From Imbricaverruca yamaguchii (taxonomy: Eukaryota; Arthropoda; Thecostraca; Neoverrucidae): a stretch of 64,000 nt of DNA. Shown here in pieces: positions 11,114 to 24,040 of this stretch. A program made the position numbers and the translations under genes. Under the pieces are notes generated by a model. The model ran no database searches. It had not been told where the DNA came from and worked only from the letters and a program-made list of their open reading frames with translations. Numbering within the stretch: position 1 is the stretch's first letter; every line of letters begins with the position of its first letter. Location: the NCBI GenBank assembly GCA_034440575.1, contig JAOTOL010001546.1, forward strand, positions 1,669,001 to 1,733,000, written 5' to 3'.

Positions 11114-13172
11114 GGCAAAAGAAGGGTAGGAAAGCCAGCATGGCTTACACCAGACGTGATAAAAGAAATTAGGGCTAAGAAAACTACATTTAGAGTTTTT
11201 AAAGAAGCCTCAAATGTCATTAATCTAAAGGCATATCGAAAAGCTAGAGACATTGTGAAGCAAAAAACCAGAGCAGCAAAGCGAGCAAAGGAACTGGATT
11301 TAGCTAGAAACTGTAATGGGGACAGTAAAAAGTTCTTTAGTTTCTACAAGATGAGTAAAGTTTCTAGCACAATTGGTCCACTGGAAGTAAACGGGACTAC
11401 ATTGGGTGAGGATAGTGAGATGGTTGAGGAGCTGAGCAAGCAGTTCATATCAGTGTTTACATTGGAAGATATGACCAATCTGCCGACCGTACACCATAGT
11501 TCAGTTACATGGGATCTGACAAATGATGTTGATTTCATTGGTAGTGATGTTGTTTACAATCATATCAGGAAAATAAAGCCAAATAAGGCAGCAGGACCTG
11601 ATGATATTTATGCTAGGGTGTTGCGGGAAACTGAAAAGGAACTGGCATTTCCACTTAGTATAATATTTTGTAGATCAGTTTCACATAATGAAATTCCAAC
11701 CGATTGGAAAAGGGCAAATGTAGTTCCTATTTTCAAGAAAGGAGAAAGAGGGAAAGTTGAAAACTATAGGCCAATAAGTCTCACATCCCTAGTCTGCAAG
11801 GTACTCAAATCAATTATCAAGGATAGAATAGTTAGTTATCTGGAAAGTAGCAGATTGATTCAAGACACTCAACATGGACTTAGAAAAGGACGATCGTGTC
11901 TCACAAACCTCTTGGACTTTTTGTACTTCGCCACAGAACAATTTGATCAGGGAAATCAGGTTGATGTAGCATATCTTGACTTTAGTAAGGCCTTTGACAA
12001 GGTACCCCATAAACGGTTAATGATACAGCTTCAGTCCCATGGTATTGCAGGTAGCATCTTAAAATGGATAGAGTTGTGGCTTTCAGATAGACAGCAAAGA
12101 GTGATGCTAAATGGTACAGTCATCATGGCAAAATGTTCTTAGTGGAGTCCCCCAGGGGTCAGTACTAGGGCCATTACTGTTCATTATATTTGTAAATAAC
12201 ATTGAAAGTGGCCTAAGCAGTAAAGTTTTGAAATTTGCAGATGATTTGAAGGTCTTTAGGGCAATAACAGGTCAGGATGAGCATATCTCGCTGCAAAAAG
12301 ACTTAGACGAACTTGTGAAGTGGTCCGAAGAATGGCAAATGAAATTTAACTTTGATAAGTGCAAAATCATGCATGTAGGTAAGCAGCATATGAAGGCTCC
12401 ATACTTGATGGGTGGCCAAGTGCTATCAGTGACTCAACAGGAGAAGGATTTAGGTGTTATTCTAAACACAAAATTGGGGGCATCAGAACAGACCAAGGAA
12501 GCCAGGAAGAAGGCACTGAGAATGCTCGGGGCAATAAATAGGAATGTATCATACAGAAGTGAGGAAGTGATCAGGAAGCTTTACTGTGCATACGTCAGGC
12601 CACATCTGGAATACTGCATCCAAGCTTGGTCTCCTAGCTATGAAAAAGATTGTTGGCTTTTAGAGAGAGTACAAAAGAGGGCTACAAAAATGGTTAATGG
12701 CATAAGCAACCTGGCATATGAGGAAAGATTGAAGAAATTGAATATGTTTTCACTTAGATATAGAAGGCTGAGAGGAGATCTCATCGAGGTCTTTAAATTT
12801 GTCAATGGTCTGGAGAGGGGATACCTTGGGGAAATGTTTGAATTTAACAGAAATGATGCAATTGGAGGTCATAAATTCAAAATTCAAATTAACCACAGCA
12901 GAACAAGGTTAAGGCAAACTTTCTTCGCCAACAGGGTAGTGGAACGCTGGAACCAGCTGCCAGAAAACATCGTCAGTAGCAGCACATTGAACATCTTTAA
13001 AAACAGCATAGACAATCATTATAAGAATAGAGGGCTTGCTTTTCAGTATTACAGGGAGGGCTGATTGGCAGATTTGGTGGGCAACTGGTTCAGTGTACAG
13101 AGTGCAACCAAGAAGGGCCCTTGTGGCTCAGAGTTGCACTGATCTTTTATGTCTTTATGTCTTTATGTCTTT
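11114..13172 (+). mobile_element. CR1-like LINE, 5'-truncated, with one frameshift
   Basis: The open frame runs from 11114 (no start codon, so 5'-truncated) through RKIKPNKAAGPDDIYARVL, KRANVVPIFKKGERGKVENY and LDFSKAFDKVPHKRL (motif A). The frame shifts by one base near 12112-12125. It resumes with SGVPQGSVLGPLLFIIF, KFADDLKVF (catalytic DD) and the C-terminal VQKRATKMV region, stopping at 13064. The 3' end has about three copies of TTTATGTC (13145-13172). Tandem 8-bp tails are typical of CR1. The endonuclease and ORF1 are missing, so the copy is dead. Other fragments of the same family lie at 13295, 15497 and 21266. Confidence 0.93.
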
Positions 13173-13294
13173 TAAGGTCATTTTGCGTGCAATATATTGA
13201 AGTTCACCAACATGGTGCAAGAACAAAACATATCTATTCTGCACAAACTTGTCCATGACACATTGCCACATGCTATGACTAACCTTTTCCATAT

Positions 13295-13768
13295 AAAGAC
13301 ATAAACATAAAGACATAAAAGATTAGTGCAACTATGAGCCACAAGGGCCCTTCTTGGTTGCACATTGTACACTGAACCAGTTGCCCACCAAATCTGTCAA
13401 TCAGCCCTCCCTGTAATACTGAAAAGCAAGCCCTCTATTCTTATAATGATTGTCTATGCTGTTTTTAAAGATGTTCATTGTGCTGCTACTGACAATGTTT
13501 TCTGGCAGCTGGTTCCAGTGTTCTACTACTCTGTTGGTGAAGAAAGTCTGCCTTAACCTTGTTCTGCTGTGGTTAACTTTAATTTTGAATTTATGACCTC
13601 TAATTGCATCATTTCTGTTCAATTCAAACATTTCCACAAGATATCCCCTCTCCAGACCATGGACAAATTTAAAGACCTCAATGAGATCTCCTCTCAGAGC
13701 CTTTTATATCTAAGTGAAAACATATTCAATTTCTTCAATCTTTCCTCATATGCCAGGTCGCTTATCAG
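13295..13768 (-). mobile_element. CR1-like LINE, 3' fragment
   Basis: The reverse complement of the last 470 bp of the neighbouring CR1 element, with the same octamer tail (AAAGACATAAACATAAAGAC) at its left edge. The coding end (13401-13637) is still open and reads NRVVEHWNQLPENIVSSSTM. It lies tail-to-tail with the larger copy, about 120 bp apart, so the pair could form a hairpin. Confidence 0.93.
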
Positions 13769-14204
13769 TGTAGGATTTCAATATTTTTTTCTTGGTAGTG
13801 GAGTACAAAATTTTTAGCTTGAGTATGAATTTTTTAGCTGGATTCCAAAAAATAGCTATGCACTTGGTGACAATTAGTCTTGTTTTAGTGGGAACGAAAA
13901 CCAATGTTAGCATTTTTGTATGCATAAACATCTTGGAAAACTAAGCCATGTCAAAAACTTTGCTGAAAGAAAAAAAATGAGTTGTCAATAAACAGATAGC
14001 ATTACTTTAATGGAATTAAAAATAAATGTTAGCATTTCATGCTGCATGTACCATACAAATATATATGTACATATAGCTAACTGCTAAGTCAGCAATATGT
14101 CAGCAAGCTAAGTCATGAATAGGTGCAATTGTGCCAAGGAATGCAACCTAGTGGAAATGCCCTCAGTGGCCAAAGTACTCAATAAAATATACCCATGATA
14201 TCTG

Positions 14205-15496
14205 CAAAGTGTATAGATATTGCCTCAGTGTAGGTAGGTGATGTATTCCCAAAGTTCACAAACAAATATTTATGATAAATAGGCATGATGTAATGTGAAA
14301 ACACCAATAACATTTCTCCTGGCAGAGGTCAGGATGAATCGCACTCACTCATCTTGGGCGGACCACACCACCAGGATCATTCTTCAACAAACACTTTTCC
14401 AAAGGACTAGTCCCACAATTAATGAGCCGAGTTCACCCGCGATTAATTTGAATTATTGCTAACTTCTGTTGTTGTCCAAAATCTCAAGCACCCCAAAATG
14501 CATTTCATGACCAGGTCAACCTTTGAGCTATTCCGAGTTTGTGTGTAAGATTTGCCACCGACACATAATACACAGCTCTGCCTCAGACCCCAAAATTGGC
14601 TGTGGTTAAATTATTAGTGAAGGATGAGGTTATAAGCCAACTTCATGAGCAATGGTAGAGAAAATGGTAACAAAAGTATACTTAATCGATGCAAAGTTCA
14701 CAAACTCACACCCTACACCCGAGACCGGCCTACAATGCACACGGGGGTGTTGCACACACCTGGCACAGCAAAAACATGTGATATGGATGGACTATTGTTC
14801 TGGAATATATGATGGTTTAATAAAAATTATACTAAAACAATCCGTCTAAAACAGTTTTATTCTCACTACCAAGAAACAGTTATTTTGCATGGAAAAGCTG
14901 GCAAAAAAATATTGAAAAAGATTCTTATGAATATTGAAAGTTCCTTTATGTACTTGTTTAGTTCTTGTCTGGAATGTTTCTTTGAAGCAAGGATCGAGTT
15001 AGGAGTATCTAGAGCTGCTAGACGGGAGTATAAATTGTCCCTGTAAAACCGCTCACAGGTGGTTTTATTTTTCTTCTTAGATAGAGCTGGTCGGATTCGC
15101 TACCTCAGCCCTAGAAGTACAACTGCTCATGGGGGGGGGGGAACAGGGAATGGGTCAGAGTAAATTTCAGCACATGTATTACGGACCTATCACTGACACC
15201 AATGAACCCAAAATGTGGTTATATTTCAAGGTGCATGATTTATCTTTGTACACATTAAAAAATTGACAGTCATGCAAAAGTGCACAAATGACATTGGTTT
15301 CTTGGTATAAGAGCCTCAGAGAACATGCTTGCTCCAGGGCGGATTTTAGGAAATTTGAAGTGATTTTCTTGCACTGAACAGGCTCATTGTGTCTAAAAAA
15401 GTTGTCCCTTTAACAAAACGACCTTTGATTGCGCATTCAAAGCATTTACTGGCGAAACCAGGCTTCAAATTTATACTCTGGTGACACCAAGTACTC
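14205..15496 (-). repeat. unknown 1.3-kb dispersed repeat, copy 1
   Basis: This segment matches, in inverted orientation, 20640-21985. Shared landmarks are GATGTATTCCCAAAGTTCAC, TGCATTTCATGACCAGGTCA and CACAAATGACATTGG. No protein is encoded. The partner copy has an ATTTAAG TATA-like box, which could mark a promoter or LTR, but no termini were proved. This copy has extra sequence at about 14760-15050 and keeps the empty site for a CR1 insertion present in copy 2. Confidence 0.75.
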
Positions 15497-15731
15497 TGAT
15501 GCCCCCAGTTTTGTGTTTAGAATAACAGCTAAATCCTTCTCCTGTTGAGTCACTGATAGCACTTGGCCACCCATCAAGTATGGAGCCTTCATATGCTGTG
15601 TACCTACATGCATGATTTTGCACTTATCAAAATTAAATTTCATTTGCCATTCTTCGGACCACTTCACAAGTTCATCTAAGTCTTTTTGCAGTGAGATATG
15701 CTCATCTTGACCTGTTATTGCCCTAAAGACC
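15497..15731 (-). mobile_element. CR1-like LINE, internal fragment
   Basis: Reverse complement of the CR1 stretch encoding KWSEEWQMKFNFDKCKIMHV. It begins abruptly inside the 1.3-kb repeat and lacks the octamer tail, so it was broken by later rearrangement rather than inserted in this form. Confidence 0.9.
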
Positions 15732-16102
15732 TATACAACACCTTATACCATATATACACCATATACCACCATATACACCTTCTAGTACAAGGATCATTCA
15801 ACATTTCTCTATACCATTTACCTACTGACAATATAGGCTGTATGCTATTACTCACTCTGCTTCAAAATCTTGGAGCAATGTAATATGCAAAATATTTAAC
15901 AACATTGAGCAAATACCAAGGAAAAAAGATGTGCTACAGAAATGCATTAGACATCACTTTACCTGCTACCAACACTTTTAAGCAACCAGGATGTCATAGG
16001 TACACACTTGGATACTTTGCAGATTAGTACCACATATCATGAAATGTCCAATCCCCTTTGTCATCTTTTTAAGACAAAAATCACTAATAGGTATGTGCTG
16101 CT

Positions 16103-16160
16103 AGTTAGCTAGTTATTAGGGCTTTAGAGCACACCGCCTATGTTGGTCATGTAACGCCCA
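16103..16160 (-). mobile_element. 58-bp micro-insert of the I-like LINE 3' end
   Basis: The reverse-oriented unit starts (minus strand) TGGGCGTTACATGACC and ends in a TAACTAGCTAACT tail. Flanking TATGTGCTGCT (16092-16102) and TATGCTGCT (16162-16170) look like a slightly diverged target duplication. Confidence 0.75.
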
Positions 16161-16170
16161 ATATGCTGCT

Positions 16171-17300
16171 GGACCAACTAATGTAATACATTGTACAAAT
16201 TTGTCTTCGAATCTTAAAATGTGTCCCAAAATGGCAATTCGGTTATTTGGCCCATGACTACCAAACAAGCCAAGAACTACCGGCTTTTGCATCATGACCA
16301 CGATCTGAATTGTAGATAGAACCAACACTCATAATATTGATGCAGCATATAATAGCATGAAACTTACCGTATCATAATTAGTTCCAGATATACTTATTGT
16401 AGCTTGTACGAGTGTTTAGTCCACGCGCCACTCAACACGGGCCAACGCAGAGAAGGTGAATGACTAAAATTTGCGATTGCGAACCACACGTTACCAATCA
16501 TGCCCCACCAAAGCGTTTTAGCAGCGCAGCGTCATAGCGGCGTGAAGTTTTTTTCTTCATGAGGTTAACGTAATGGGGAAGGTCAATGTTTGAGGAAACT
16601 AAGCGTCAAAATAAAGGAGTTTTTAGATAAAAAACCATCCCTCATTTCCAAGACACATTTGGTTACTATGCAGAAAGGATACCTATTTCGTTTGCTCTTG
16701 CTCATAGATATTGTACATCCTCCACAGACATAATCTTCAACCTTCGCACAGGGCCCGGAAAACGCACCGGAAAATGGTATTGGGCGTACCAAGATGCCTT
16801 TACTTTGAAGGTACGCCGAATTCCGGCACAATGAGTAGTGGAGTTATTTGCAATTTCGTTAAGAAGGGAAGAGTCATATTTGAGGGGGTACCCAAGGTGC
16901 TACCCTGGGTATTAAGACTAAAGGGTACAACGGAATCTAGTGTGTTTTCTAGTTCCAGCCCTATTGAAGGTAGTAGGAATGTGCGAGATTTCTAGAGAAT
17001 CTACCAGGATTGTGGTATGTACTGTACGTCACGTAAACATTCCAAATACGTTTTAAAACCTGGATAAGGTTCAGCTATGGCGCAGCGAAGACATCAGGGT
17101 GTTGCTGTGGGTGGGCATACTGGTTACCGGCACTGGAAATTTTAATGTGAGGCTGAGGCGTATTGTTTGGATTTCTAGGGTATTGAACATGCTCTTAAGT
17201 TTGGTGTAAAATTTCTTCAGTTCATAGTATACAACAGCCCTCAACCTATTATCGTTCATAACTCTTAAATTTTCACAATAGTCTTTTTTATTATACCATA
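16171..17300. other. no recognised gene
   Basis: Mixed-composition DNA with no exon or repeat family I could name. Confidence 0.4.
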
Positions 17301-17317
17301 ATGTGTATATAAATATA

Positions 17318-17320
<3 letters not shown>

Positions 17321-17392
<72 letters not shown>
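17321..17392. repeat. (TA)n microsatellite, about 72 bp
   Basis: Pure TA dinucleotide run followed by TGTATACATGCGTGTGTG. Confidence 0.95.
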
Positions 17393-17395
<3 letters not shown>

Positions 17396-17974
17396 ACATG
17401 CGTGTGTGTATTATATCATTATACATATATTATTATATCATTGGGGTTTAAAACACATGAAGTTAATAGAAAGTCCCACATCGATGCAGCTCATGCTCCA
17501 TGGTACCCCATGTTAGAAGTCTAAATAATTAGGGGGCAGAGCCAACACCGAGGGGGCACTTACCCCTAAAAAATATGCGTTAAAAATGCCCCTGGTCTAG
17601 ACGTATAGAAATAAAAAATGAGATACTCCTGAAAACCAGCTGCACGTTCCGTATCTACACATCGGTGATAAGGGCGTGATATTCCAACCAGTATCGGTGC
17701 CTTCGCCGATAGACTAAATGTAATGTTGGCACCTTTTCATGGCTGCAGGGGTACCACCTTCCCATGGGAGGAACATGCCCACAGTGCCCCCCTTGGTGAC
17801 GCCCCTGCACCGAGGGGAGGAATTATGTTGTATAATTATGGGGAGTAATTGCGTTGCAACAGTTACCTCTTACTTGCTCCTAACCCTCCTTCCCAGCCGT
17901 GAACTTCAGTTGGCCTGTCTCCTCATACTGATACTACCGGTGGCATCTGTCAACAAAATGTTGACATATGTGGC

Positions 17975-18168
17975 CTGATCTGACGTTGGGGATATTGACC
18001 AAATGTCATGAAGCTTCCACATAATAGAGATCACTACCATACCTGTGGACCCTGCGAATTTCGTCACTCCAGCTTTACAAGGAGCCGAGACCTTAGGGGC
18101 GGAGTCTGCCTACTCACCGCGTTTAATTTTCAGAGGCCTTCCAAGACGCGTGTTATGGGGGCAAGTGT
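17975..18168 (+). repeat. right-end fragment of the 1.3-kb TTAA element
   Basis: It matches 55911-56093. Shared landmarks are GATATTGACC, GGAGCCGAGACCTTAGGGG (GGAGCTGAGATCTTAGGGG there) and the terminal motif AGACGCGTGTTA. The end TTAA has decayed to TTAT and no left end was found nearby. Confidence 0.7.
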
Positions 18169-18534
18169 TTCCTCAATGTTGTTTTAGTCTCCCTCCCCCT
18201 CAACAATTTCAACCTCTAGCATGGGACGCAATAGACGTGTGTTCCCCGAACCCATTTGGGTCTGTCCATTGCCTTCATGTACCATGTTCAAGCAATAATT
18301 TTAAGAAATATGCGCCTGTATCGTACGGTCTCGTTCTGAATCACGTTAAGTCCGTGGTCAGAATGCCACGAATACGGCTCCTGGGGCACGCAGCACCGGC
18401 GCCCTATATACGACAGGCGACCAAGTGTGCCATTCGTGGACATAACGACATTCTACTGACGTTTCGTGCCAGGTTCCGCCACTATTCTGCGTCCACTACA
18501 TTAGCTGCACAACATGAGGGCTGGTGGCAATCGT

Positions 18535-19495
18535 CGTCATGCATAGCTCATTGCCTTGACCGAGGACGCGTTTCAAGAGGTGAAGGTCGCGTTGGCCAAT
18601 GCCGCCTAGCGTACCCTCTGCCAGGCGCCTCGATCGACGTGTAAATAGATGCTTCCAGGACAGGCATTACTGCCGTTCCCAAGCTACACGTGGCTGACGG
18701 ATGGCAACCGTTAGCTTTCCACTCTCGGGCGTTGGCGCCAACGAAAACCCACTATAATACCTATTCATCGTTTCCACAGATCACAAGCCGCTCATCAACG
18801 ACTTCAGGTAGCACCATGGGCTAAGACTCGCCACGAAAGGCAAGAGACTTCGGATTTATTACACATTTCACTACAGACGTGCACCATGTCCCCGGTCTCG
18901 TCAACGTGGGGGCCAACGTACTGTCACACATGAGGTTATGACGTCGCTTCCGCAGCCGTCACTCGACTACTTCGTCGTCTTAGTTGATGCCAAGCAGGAT
19001 GACGAGACAATACCGACCTTCCTTGCGGCGGTCCACAGCCTCCATCTTCGCGACTTTCGTCTCAACAGCGACAGCACACTGTTGGTGAACGATTCCTCCG
19101 GTTCACCTCGATCGTGGATCCTCACGTCGTTTCATTGACACGCCTTTCGACTCCTCCACGATTCGTCCCATTCAGATGTAAGTGTCCCGGAGCTGGTGGC
19201 GAACCAGTTTGCTTGTCCCAGCTTGCGCCGCGACATCAAGCACTGGGCGCAAACGTGCCTGCCATGTTACCAGGTAAAGGTGCACCACCGCACCTGGACG
19301 CCGATAATCGCCTGGTTCCCGGGCGACTACCGGCGACTACCTACCGGGACGCCCGTAACTCCCAACAACAGGTTCAACGTCTTCCACGTCGACATCGTGG
19401 AGCCTCTGCCGCTCTGGGGCGGCCAAGCTCATCTTCTGACGTGCGTGGATCGCTTCACAACTATTAAGGTTTATCTTTTCATGCAATTCCCATAG
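18535..19495 (+). pseudogene. decayed Ty3/gypsy pol fragment (RT tether, RNase H, integrase)
   Basis: An old LTR-retrotransposon copy broken by many stops and shifts. In order, in changing frames, come an AFQEVKVALANAA tether-like stretch (about 18568), WQPLAFHSRALAPTKTHYNT (RNase H), HHVPGLVNVGANVLSHM (end of RNase H), PSLRRDIKHWAQTCLPC (integrase zinc-finger end) and VFHVDIVEPLPLWGG with LTCVDRF (start of the integrase core, first catalytic Asp). No LTRs were recognised and the core ends after the first part. It is a fossil with no expected activity. Confidence 0.88.
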
Positions 19496-19917
19496 TTACA
19501 ACGCTAAGCTTCACGAGATTTGGACGGGCACGTCCCCCCGCCCTACCTTTGGGTGCCGCCCATGCTGCTTCCTCCGCAGTTACTCCCCAAACTCTGATCA
19601 ACAACTCTCTTACGTGACTTGCCATTCTGGAAGGATGGAATAATGGTTCAGTCATGACGTCATGAAGTCAAATAACCAGAAAATGAATGCTTTCTGATAT
19701 ACCTCATTTTGTGTGTGCGCCACGTTGGTTTACTTTCTGAATCTGCAGAAGAAATTGACAAAGGTATTGCGGTGTGAAGTACTACAGCTGTGTTATGTAA
19801 TATTTATGGCGCTTTTAGTATGGATTTGACCTGCGGAATTCACTGCAGGTGTGAAAATTAAAATATCAGAGGGTGAAGCAGATATGGAACTCACCGCTAG
19901 GCTGAAAAGTAAAAGTA

Positions 19918-19972
19918 CATTAGGTAGGTAGGTACCTAGGTAGGTTGGTATACTTACTTACCTACCTACCAG
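19918..19972. repeat. GTAG tetranucleotide tract with inverted arms
   Basis: (TAGG)n on the left and (TACC)n on the right (TAGGTAGGTAGGTACC then ACTTACCTACCTACC) can pair into a hairpin. Low-complexity DNA with no gene context. Confidence 0.7.
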
Positions 19973-21265
19973 GGTACTAGATTCGAGCCTGCAAATAAAG
20001 CAGTTCTGGAACAAGAACAGAACACCATCGGTTATTGTTTACCGTGCCTTTTATGAAATAGGAGCCCAGACAGTTTTGCAGTTTAAGATAAACCCCAGAC
20101 AAGTGAGCACATGTTACCTTCATGAAATGTACAAAGTTTCCAGGTTTGGTGAAGTTAGGCTAGGTTGGGCTATTGTACAGTGTTGGAAAAACTGACGTTT
20201 GTTGCTGTCATGTATACCAGTACATTATGTACTCCAGGATTGTGACTAGACTAAATGAAATATTTGGTACTCCAGAAGGGAAAACAAAGAACAGCGTTGC
20301 TTGTTCGAGTGCTACCACACAAAGTCCATACCTGAAAGCAACTAGCAGTTTCAGCGATCCCTGCACTCAAACCAGTCAACATCACACATCTTTGAAAGGC
20401 AGTACAAAGTGAACCACACAAGCTCATCTGTGTTGTGCTAAAACCATCTATGCACAACAGGCACCATCAAGACATGTGAGATGATGCTATATTTGTGTCA
20501 ATATAGTTGATCATTAATTCAATCTATTCAATATTGTTTCAGTATTTATAAATATTTATTCTCAATATGATATATTTAGATTATTCAATATGTATTTAGT
20601 ATTTATTTTTTGGGTACTTGTGCTAGAGTGCTCTCCAAGAAGTACCAGAAATCCATAGTTGGCAAATATGGGGGTACTTGGTATCGCCAGAGTAAATACT
20701 TGAAGCCTTGCTTGGGAGTGATGTGCTTTGAATGTGCAATTGAAGGTCATTTTGTTAAAGATAACTTTTTTTTTAGACACAATTAGCCTGTTCAATGCAA
20801 GAAAATCACTTCAAACTTTCTAAAATCAGCCCAGGAGCCAGCAAGTTCTCTGAGGTGATTACACAAAGAAACCAATGCCATTTGTGCACTTATGCATAAT
20901 TGTCAATTTTTTAATGTGTACAAAGATAAATCATGCACCTTGAAATATAACTGCATTTGGGGTTCATTAGTGTCAGTGTAATACTTGTTCAAATTTTACT
21001 CTGACCCATACCCTTATGCCCCCGGTGATCAGCTGCACTTCTAGTGCTGGGGTTAGCAAATCCAACCAGCTCTATTTAAGTATGGGTTGTGAGCTGGTCT
21101 CAGTTGTCAGGTGTGCATTTGTGAACTTCGTTGACATTGATTAAGTATACTTTTGTGATCATTTTTTTTTTCTACCATTGCTCATAATGTTGGCTTATAA
21201 CCTCATCCTTCAATAATAATTTAGTCACAGCCAATTTTGGTTCTGAGGCCGAGCAGTGTATTATG

Positions 21266-21613
21266 TGTACTGCATAGACATTCATTATAAGGATAGAGGC
21301 AGGGGTGCTGAACTGGGAAAATTTTGGACGGCTCTGACTCCGGCTCTGGGGAAGTATCCCAGCTCCGGCTCCTGCTCCTGCTCTGTAGATCCCAAACGTG
21401 AGCCTCCGACTCTGGCTCCGAGTAAAATGTCCTGGCGGCTCCGGCTTCGGCTCTGGCTCTGCATCCCTGGATAGAAAGCTTGCTTTTCAGTATTACAGGG
21501 AGGGCTGATCGGCGGATTTGGTGGGTAGCTGGTTGAGTGTGCACAGCGCAACCAAGAAGGGCCCTTGTGGCTCATAGTTGCACTAATCTTTTATGTCTTT
21601 ATGTCTTTATGTG
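21266..21613 (+). mobile_element. CR1-like LINE 3' end, split by a nested element
   Basis: It carries CATTATAAGGATAGAGG, then (after the nested insert) GCTTGCTTTTCAGTATTAC, GGGCCCTTGTGGCTC and the TTTATGTC octamer tail, matching 13015-13172. The empty site is preserved near 14560-14585 on the opposite strand, which marks the insertion boundaries. Confidence 0.9.
21300..21469. mobile_element. 170-bp hAT-like nonautonomous element
   Basis: The termini CAGGGGTG and CATCCCTG are inverted with one mismatch. They are flanked by GATAGAGG (21292-21299) and GATAGAAA (21470-21477), an 8-bp duplication with two changes; 8-bp duplications and CAGGGG-type ends are typical of hAT transposons. The interior is GC-rich with repeated GGCTCTGGCTCCG. 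The uninterrupted CR1 sequence at 13020-13045 shows the target site. Confidence 0.85.
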
Positions 21614-21989
21614 TCAGTGGCAAATGGTGTGCAAAATCTCTGAATGGTGCAAAGGTTGACTGGGGCCATGAAATGCATTTTGGGGGTGCTTGAGATCTTG
21701 GACAACAATGGAAGTTAGCAATAATTCCAATGAAACACAGGTGAACTGGGCTCATTAGTTGTGGGACTAGTCCTTCAGAGAAGTTTGTTGAAGGATGATC
21801 TGGTTGTGTGGTCTGCCCAAGATGAGTTTGAGTGTGATTCATCCTGAGCTTTGCCAGCAGAAATGTTATTGGTGTATTCACATTACATCATGCCTACTCA
21901 TCATAAATATTTGTTTGTGAACTTTGGGGAATACATCACCCACCTACACTCAAGTTGAGTGTACAAGTTGAAGTACAAGGCTAGGTAAG

Positions 21990-24040
21990 GCTATGCTGCA
22001 TCTTTTTGTATGTTTTGTGCATTAGGTGCCATTTTGTACCTGGTAAATTTTCAGTTTAAGGAAGTTTCTTCTTTATACAAATTTATTTTTCTAATGCAAT
22101 GTTCATAAATGTACTGACCAATGTAACCAATTATTTCTCATGTAAATTAATGCTTTTCAGTTGGGAACCAAAGAAACACCCAAGGATAGGCTTGGAAGGT
22201 AAATTTGTACTTTACTGTGTGTTTTATTTTCATTCCTCAGAATACCATATTTATGATTGTGATTTGGAAGATGCAACCACTTGTTTTCAGTGCTCATGCT
22301 TACTTTTCATGTTGAATGATGATGTCATAGGCAAGTTGTTGCAACTGCCCAACTCCACAAGCAGCTCTCAAACCTTAATTTCTTGGAATACCACCCTTAT
22401 GAATATGGTTCTAGCATTTCTTTGATGTAATAAAGAGGAAATTTAACACTGCAGTTGATCAAGCATTTCTTCATGCAGAAAATACTTCATTTGTATTCTT
22501 TTTCCTCTGATATTGCATGCAATTAACTGCAATCATCACCATCTCAATAGAATGGTGTTAGACAGATGTGACATCTCCATTATCTTCCTGAAGGTATTGC
22601 ATTTAGTTTCGGGAGCCTGTAATTTTAGTGGCATGATAATATAATATGGAAACCTAACAGCACAATCATACCTAACAATCAAATTTAATATAATCTAAAC
22701 TCTCACCTGGTTGACTCCCAAAATTATCAAGTATCACTCACCCAGAGATGAGTTCCATGGCTGATTAAGAATATAACTAATATAATATTGGTGTATTTCT
22801 TGAAATTAATTAACAGTAGTTAACCTAATCTGGCTTAACCTAACCTAATGTAATGAAATCTTATCTAACCTAAACTAATATAAACTAATATTATAATGTA
22901 AAACATTAAGGCCATATGCAGGCCATGACCAAGGTGATGATGTCATGCCTACTGAATGGCTCCCTATCTAACTGCCCCACAAGTTAGTAGCACAAGTGCA
23001 TGTTAGCAAGATGTGTGCAAGATATATGGCAACAAAGGTGGAAACTGATAATTTGAATGCAAATAAGTGCTGAATCAACTGGACTGAGTGCTGAATTTCC
23101 ACTTAATCAAATCTGAAGTGCCAGGTGAAGGATGGATAAATTATGACACAGAGAACAGCATTGCATCATGGATGACACAGTATATGAATGCTCTTTATCA
23201 TCAACCAAAAGACAGGCAGGAGCAGATAAAACAGTTGTAGCATCCTCTGAATCATGTTAAATAGCATAGTAATATGAAGGAAGATTCCTACAATTCCACA
23301 ACAAAATTAAAAAATGCTCCTGTTTATTCCTTATACTCCTGATATGCTCACACCAACCAAACAATGAATATTCACACCGCAGCTCACAAGTATGACCCTC
23401 ATACACTGACCTGTTTCTTTGATTGCTGCATGTATGAGTATAGGTTTTGAACCATAACTTGGTTTAATTCATGTTGTATGAGAGTGCTCCATCTAAAATT
23501 GTTTTCTGCCCACTACCAAGCATTGTTGATGCCAAAACATAGTAACTGACCTACTGTAATGACTTCTTAATATTAAATGTCATCTGAGAAATGTTTTTAG
23601 TTCAATTATGGATTATTTAGTTCAAACAAAAAGTGACTTCATTTAACCTGAGAAGAATCACTAGTAGCCTGGCAATGACCAAATTGCAGCTGTAAATAAA
23701 TTTGAAAAGAGCTGAAGGAGATTGGTCATGACAGTAAGCATGCCAGTAGGTAGGTATGTCTACAACAACTGTCATGTCATCTGCTTATAATTTTCTAGAG
23801 CAGGCTAACTGAATGTTTGCAACAGAGTGTTACTTGTTATGCAGAGCCTTTTAGGTGGTGTTTGGTATAAAGGAACTGTATATAGTTGTAAATATATGAA
23901 ATTCCCTAGGCCAATTGTGGGTTTAAAAAATTTGCTTTCTGGTGTTTTCTCATTGGGCTTAAATTAGTTTGGTTTAATTTATTTTGGAATAGAAAACCTA
24001 AGATATAGGGAATTCAATTTGAAGTAATTATGGGTCAAGA
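21990..24040. other. AT-rich DNA, nothing recognised
   Basis: No exon, SINE or LINE recognised. Short CTAACCTAA motifs at 22820-22880 resemble arthropod telomere repeats but are too few and too diverged to call. Confidence 0.5.

Larger units (their letters stand above)
20640..21985 (+). repeat. unknown 1.3-kb dispersed repeat, copy 2 (with nested inserts)
   Basis: Inverted partner of 14205-15496. It contains CCAGCTCTATTTAAGTATGG, a TATA-like box followed by TCAGTTGTC, which may be a transcription start. A CR1-like 3' end (21266-21613) has inserted into it, and a 170-bp hAT-like element is nested inside that. Confidence 0.75.

Noticed and set aside
18045..18644. 199-codon plus-strand open frame
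   Set aside because: It starts inside the right-end fragment of element B and ends across the gypsy fossil in the wrong frame. No single protein explains it.
22815..22885. Interstitial telomere repeat (CCTAA)n
   Set aside because: Only two or three adjacent CCTAA units among diverged AT-rich sequence; not enough to call.
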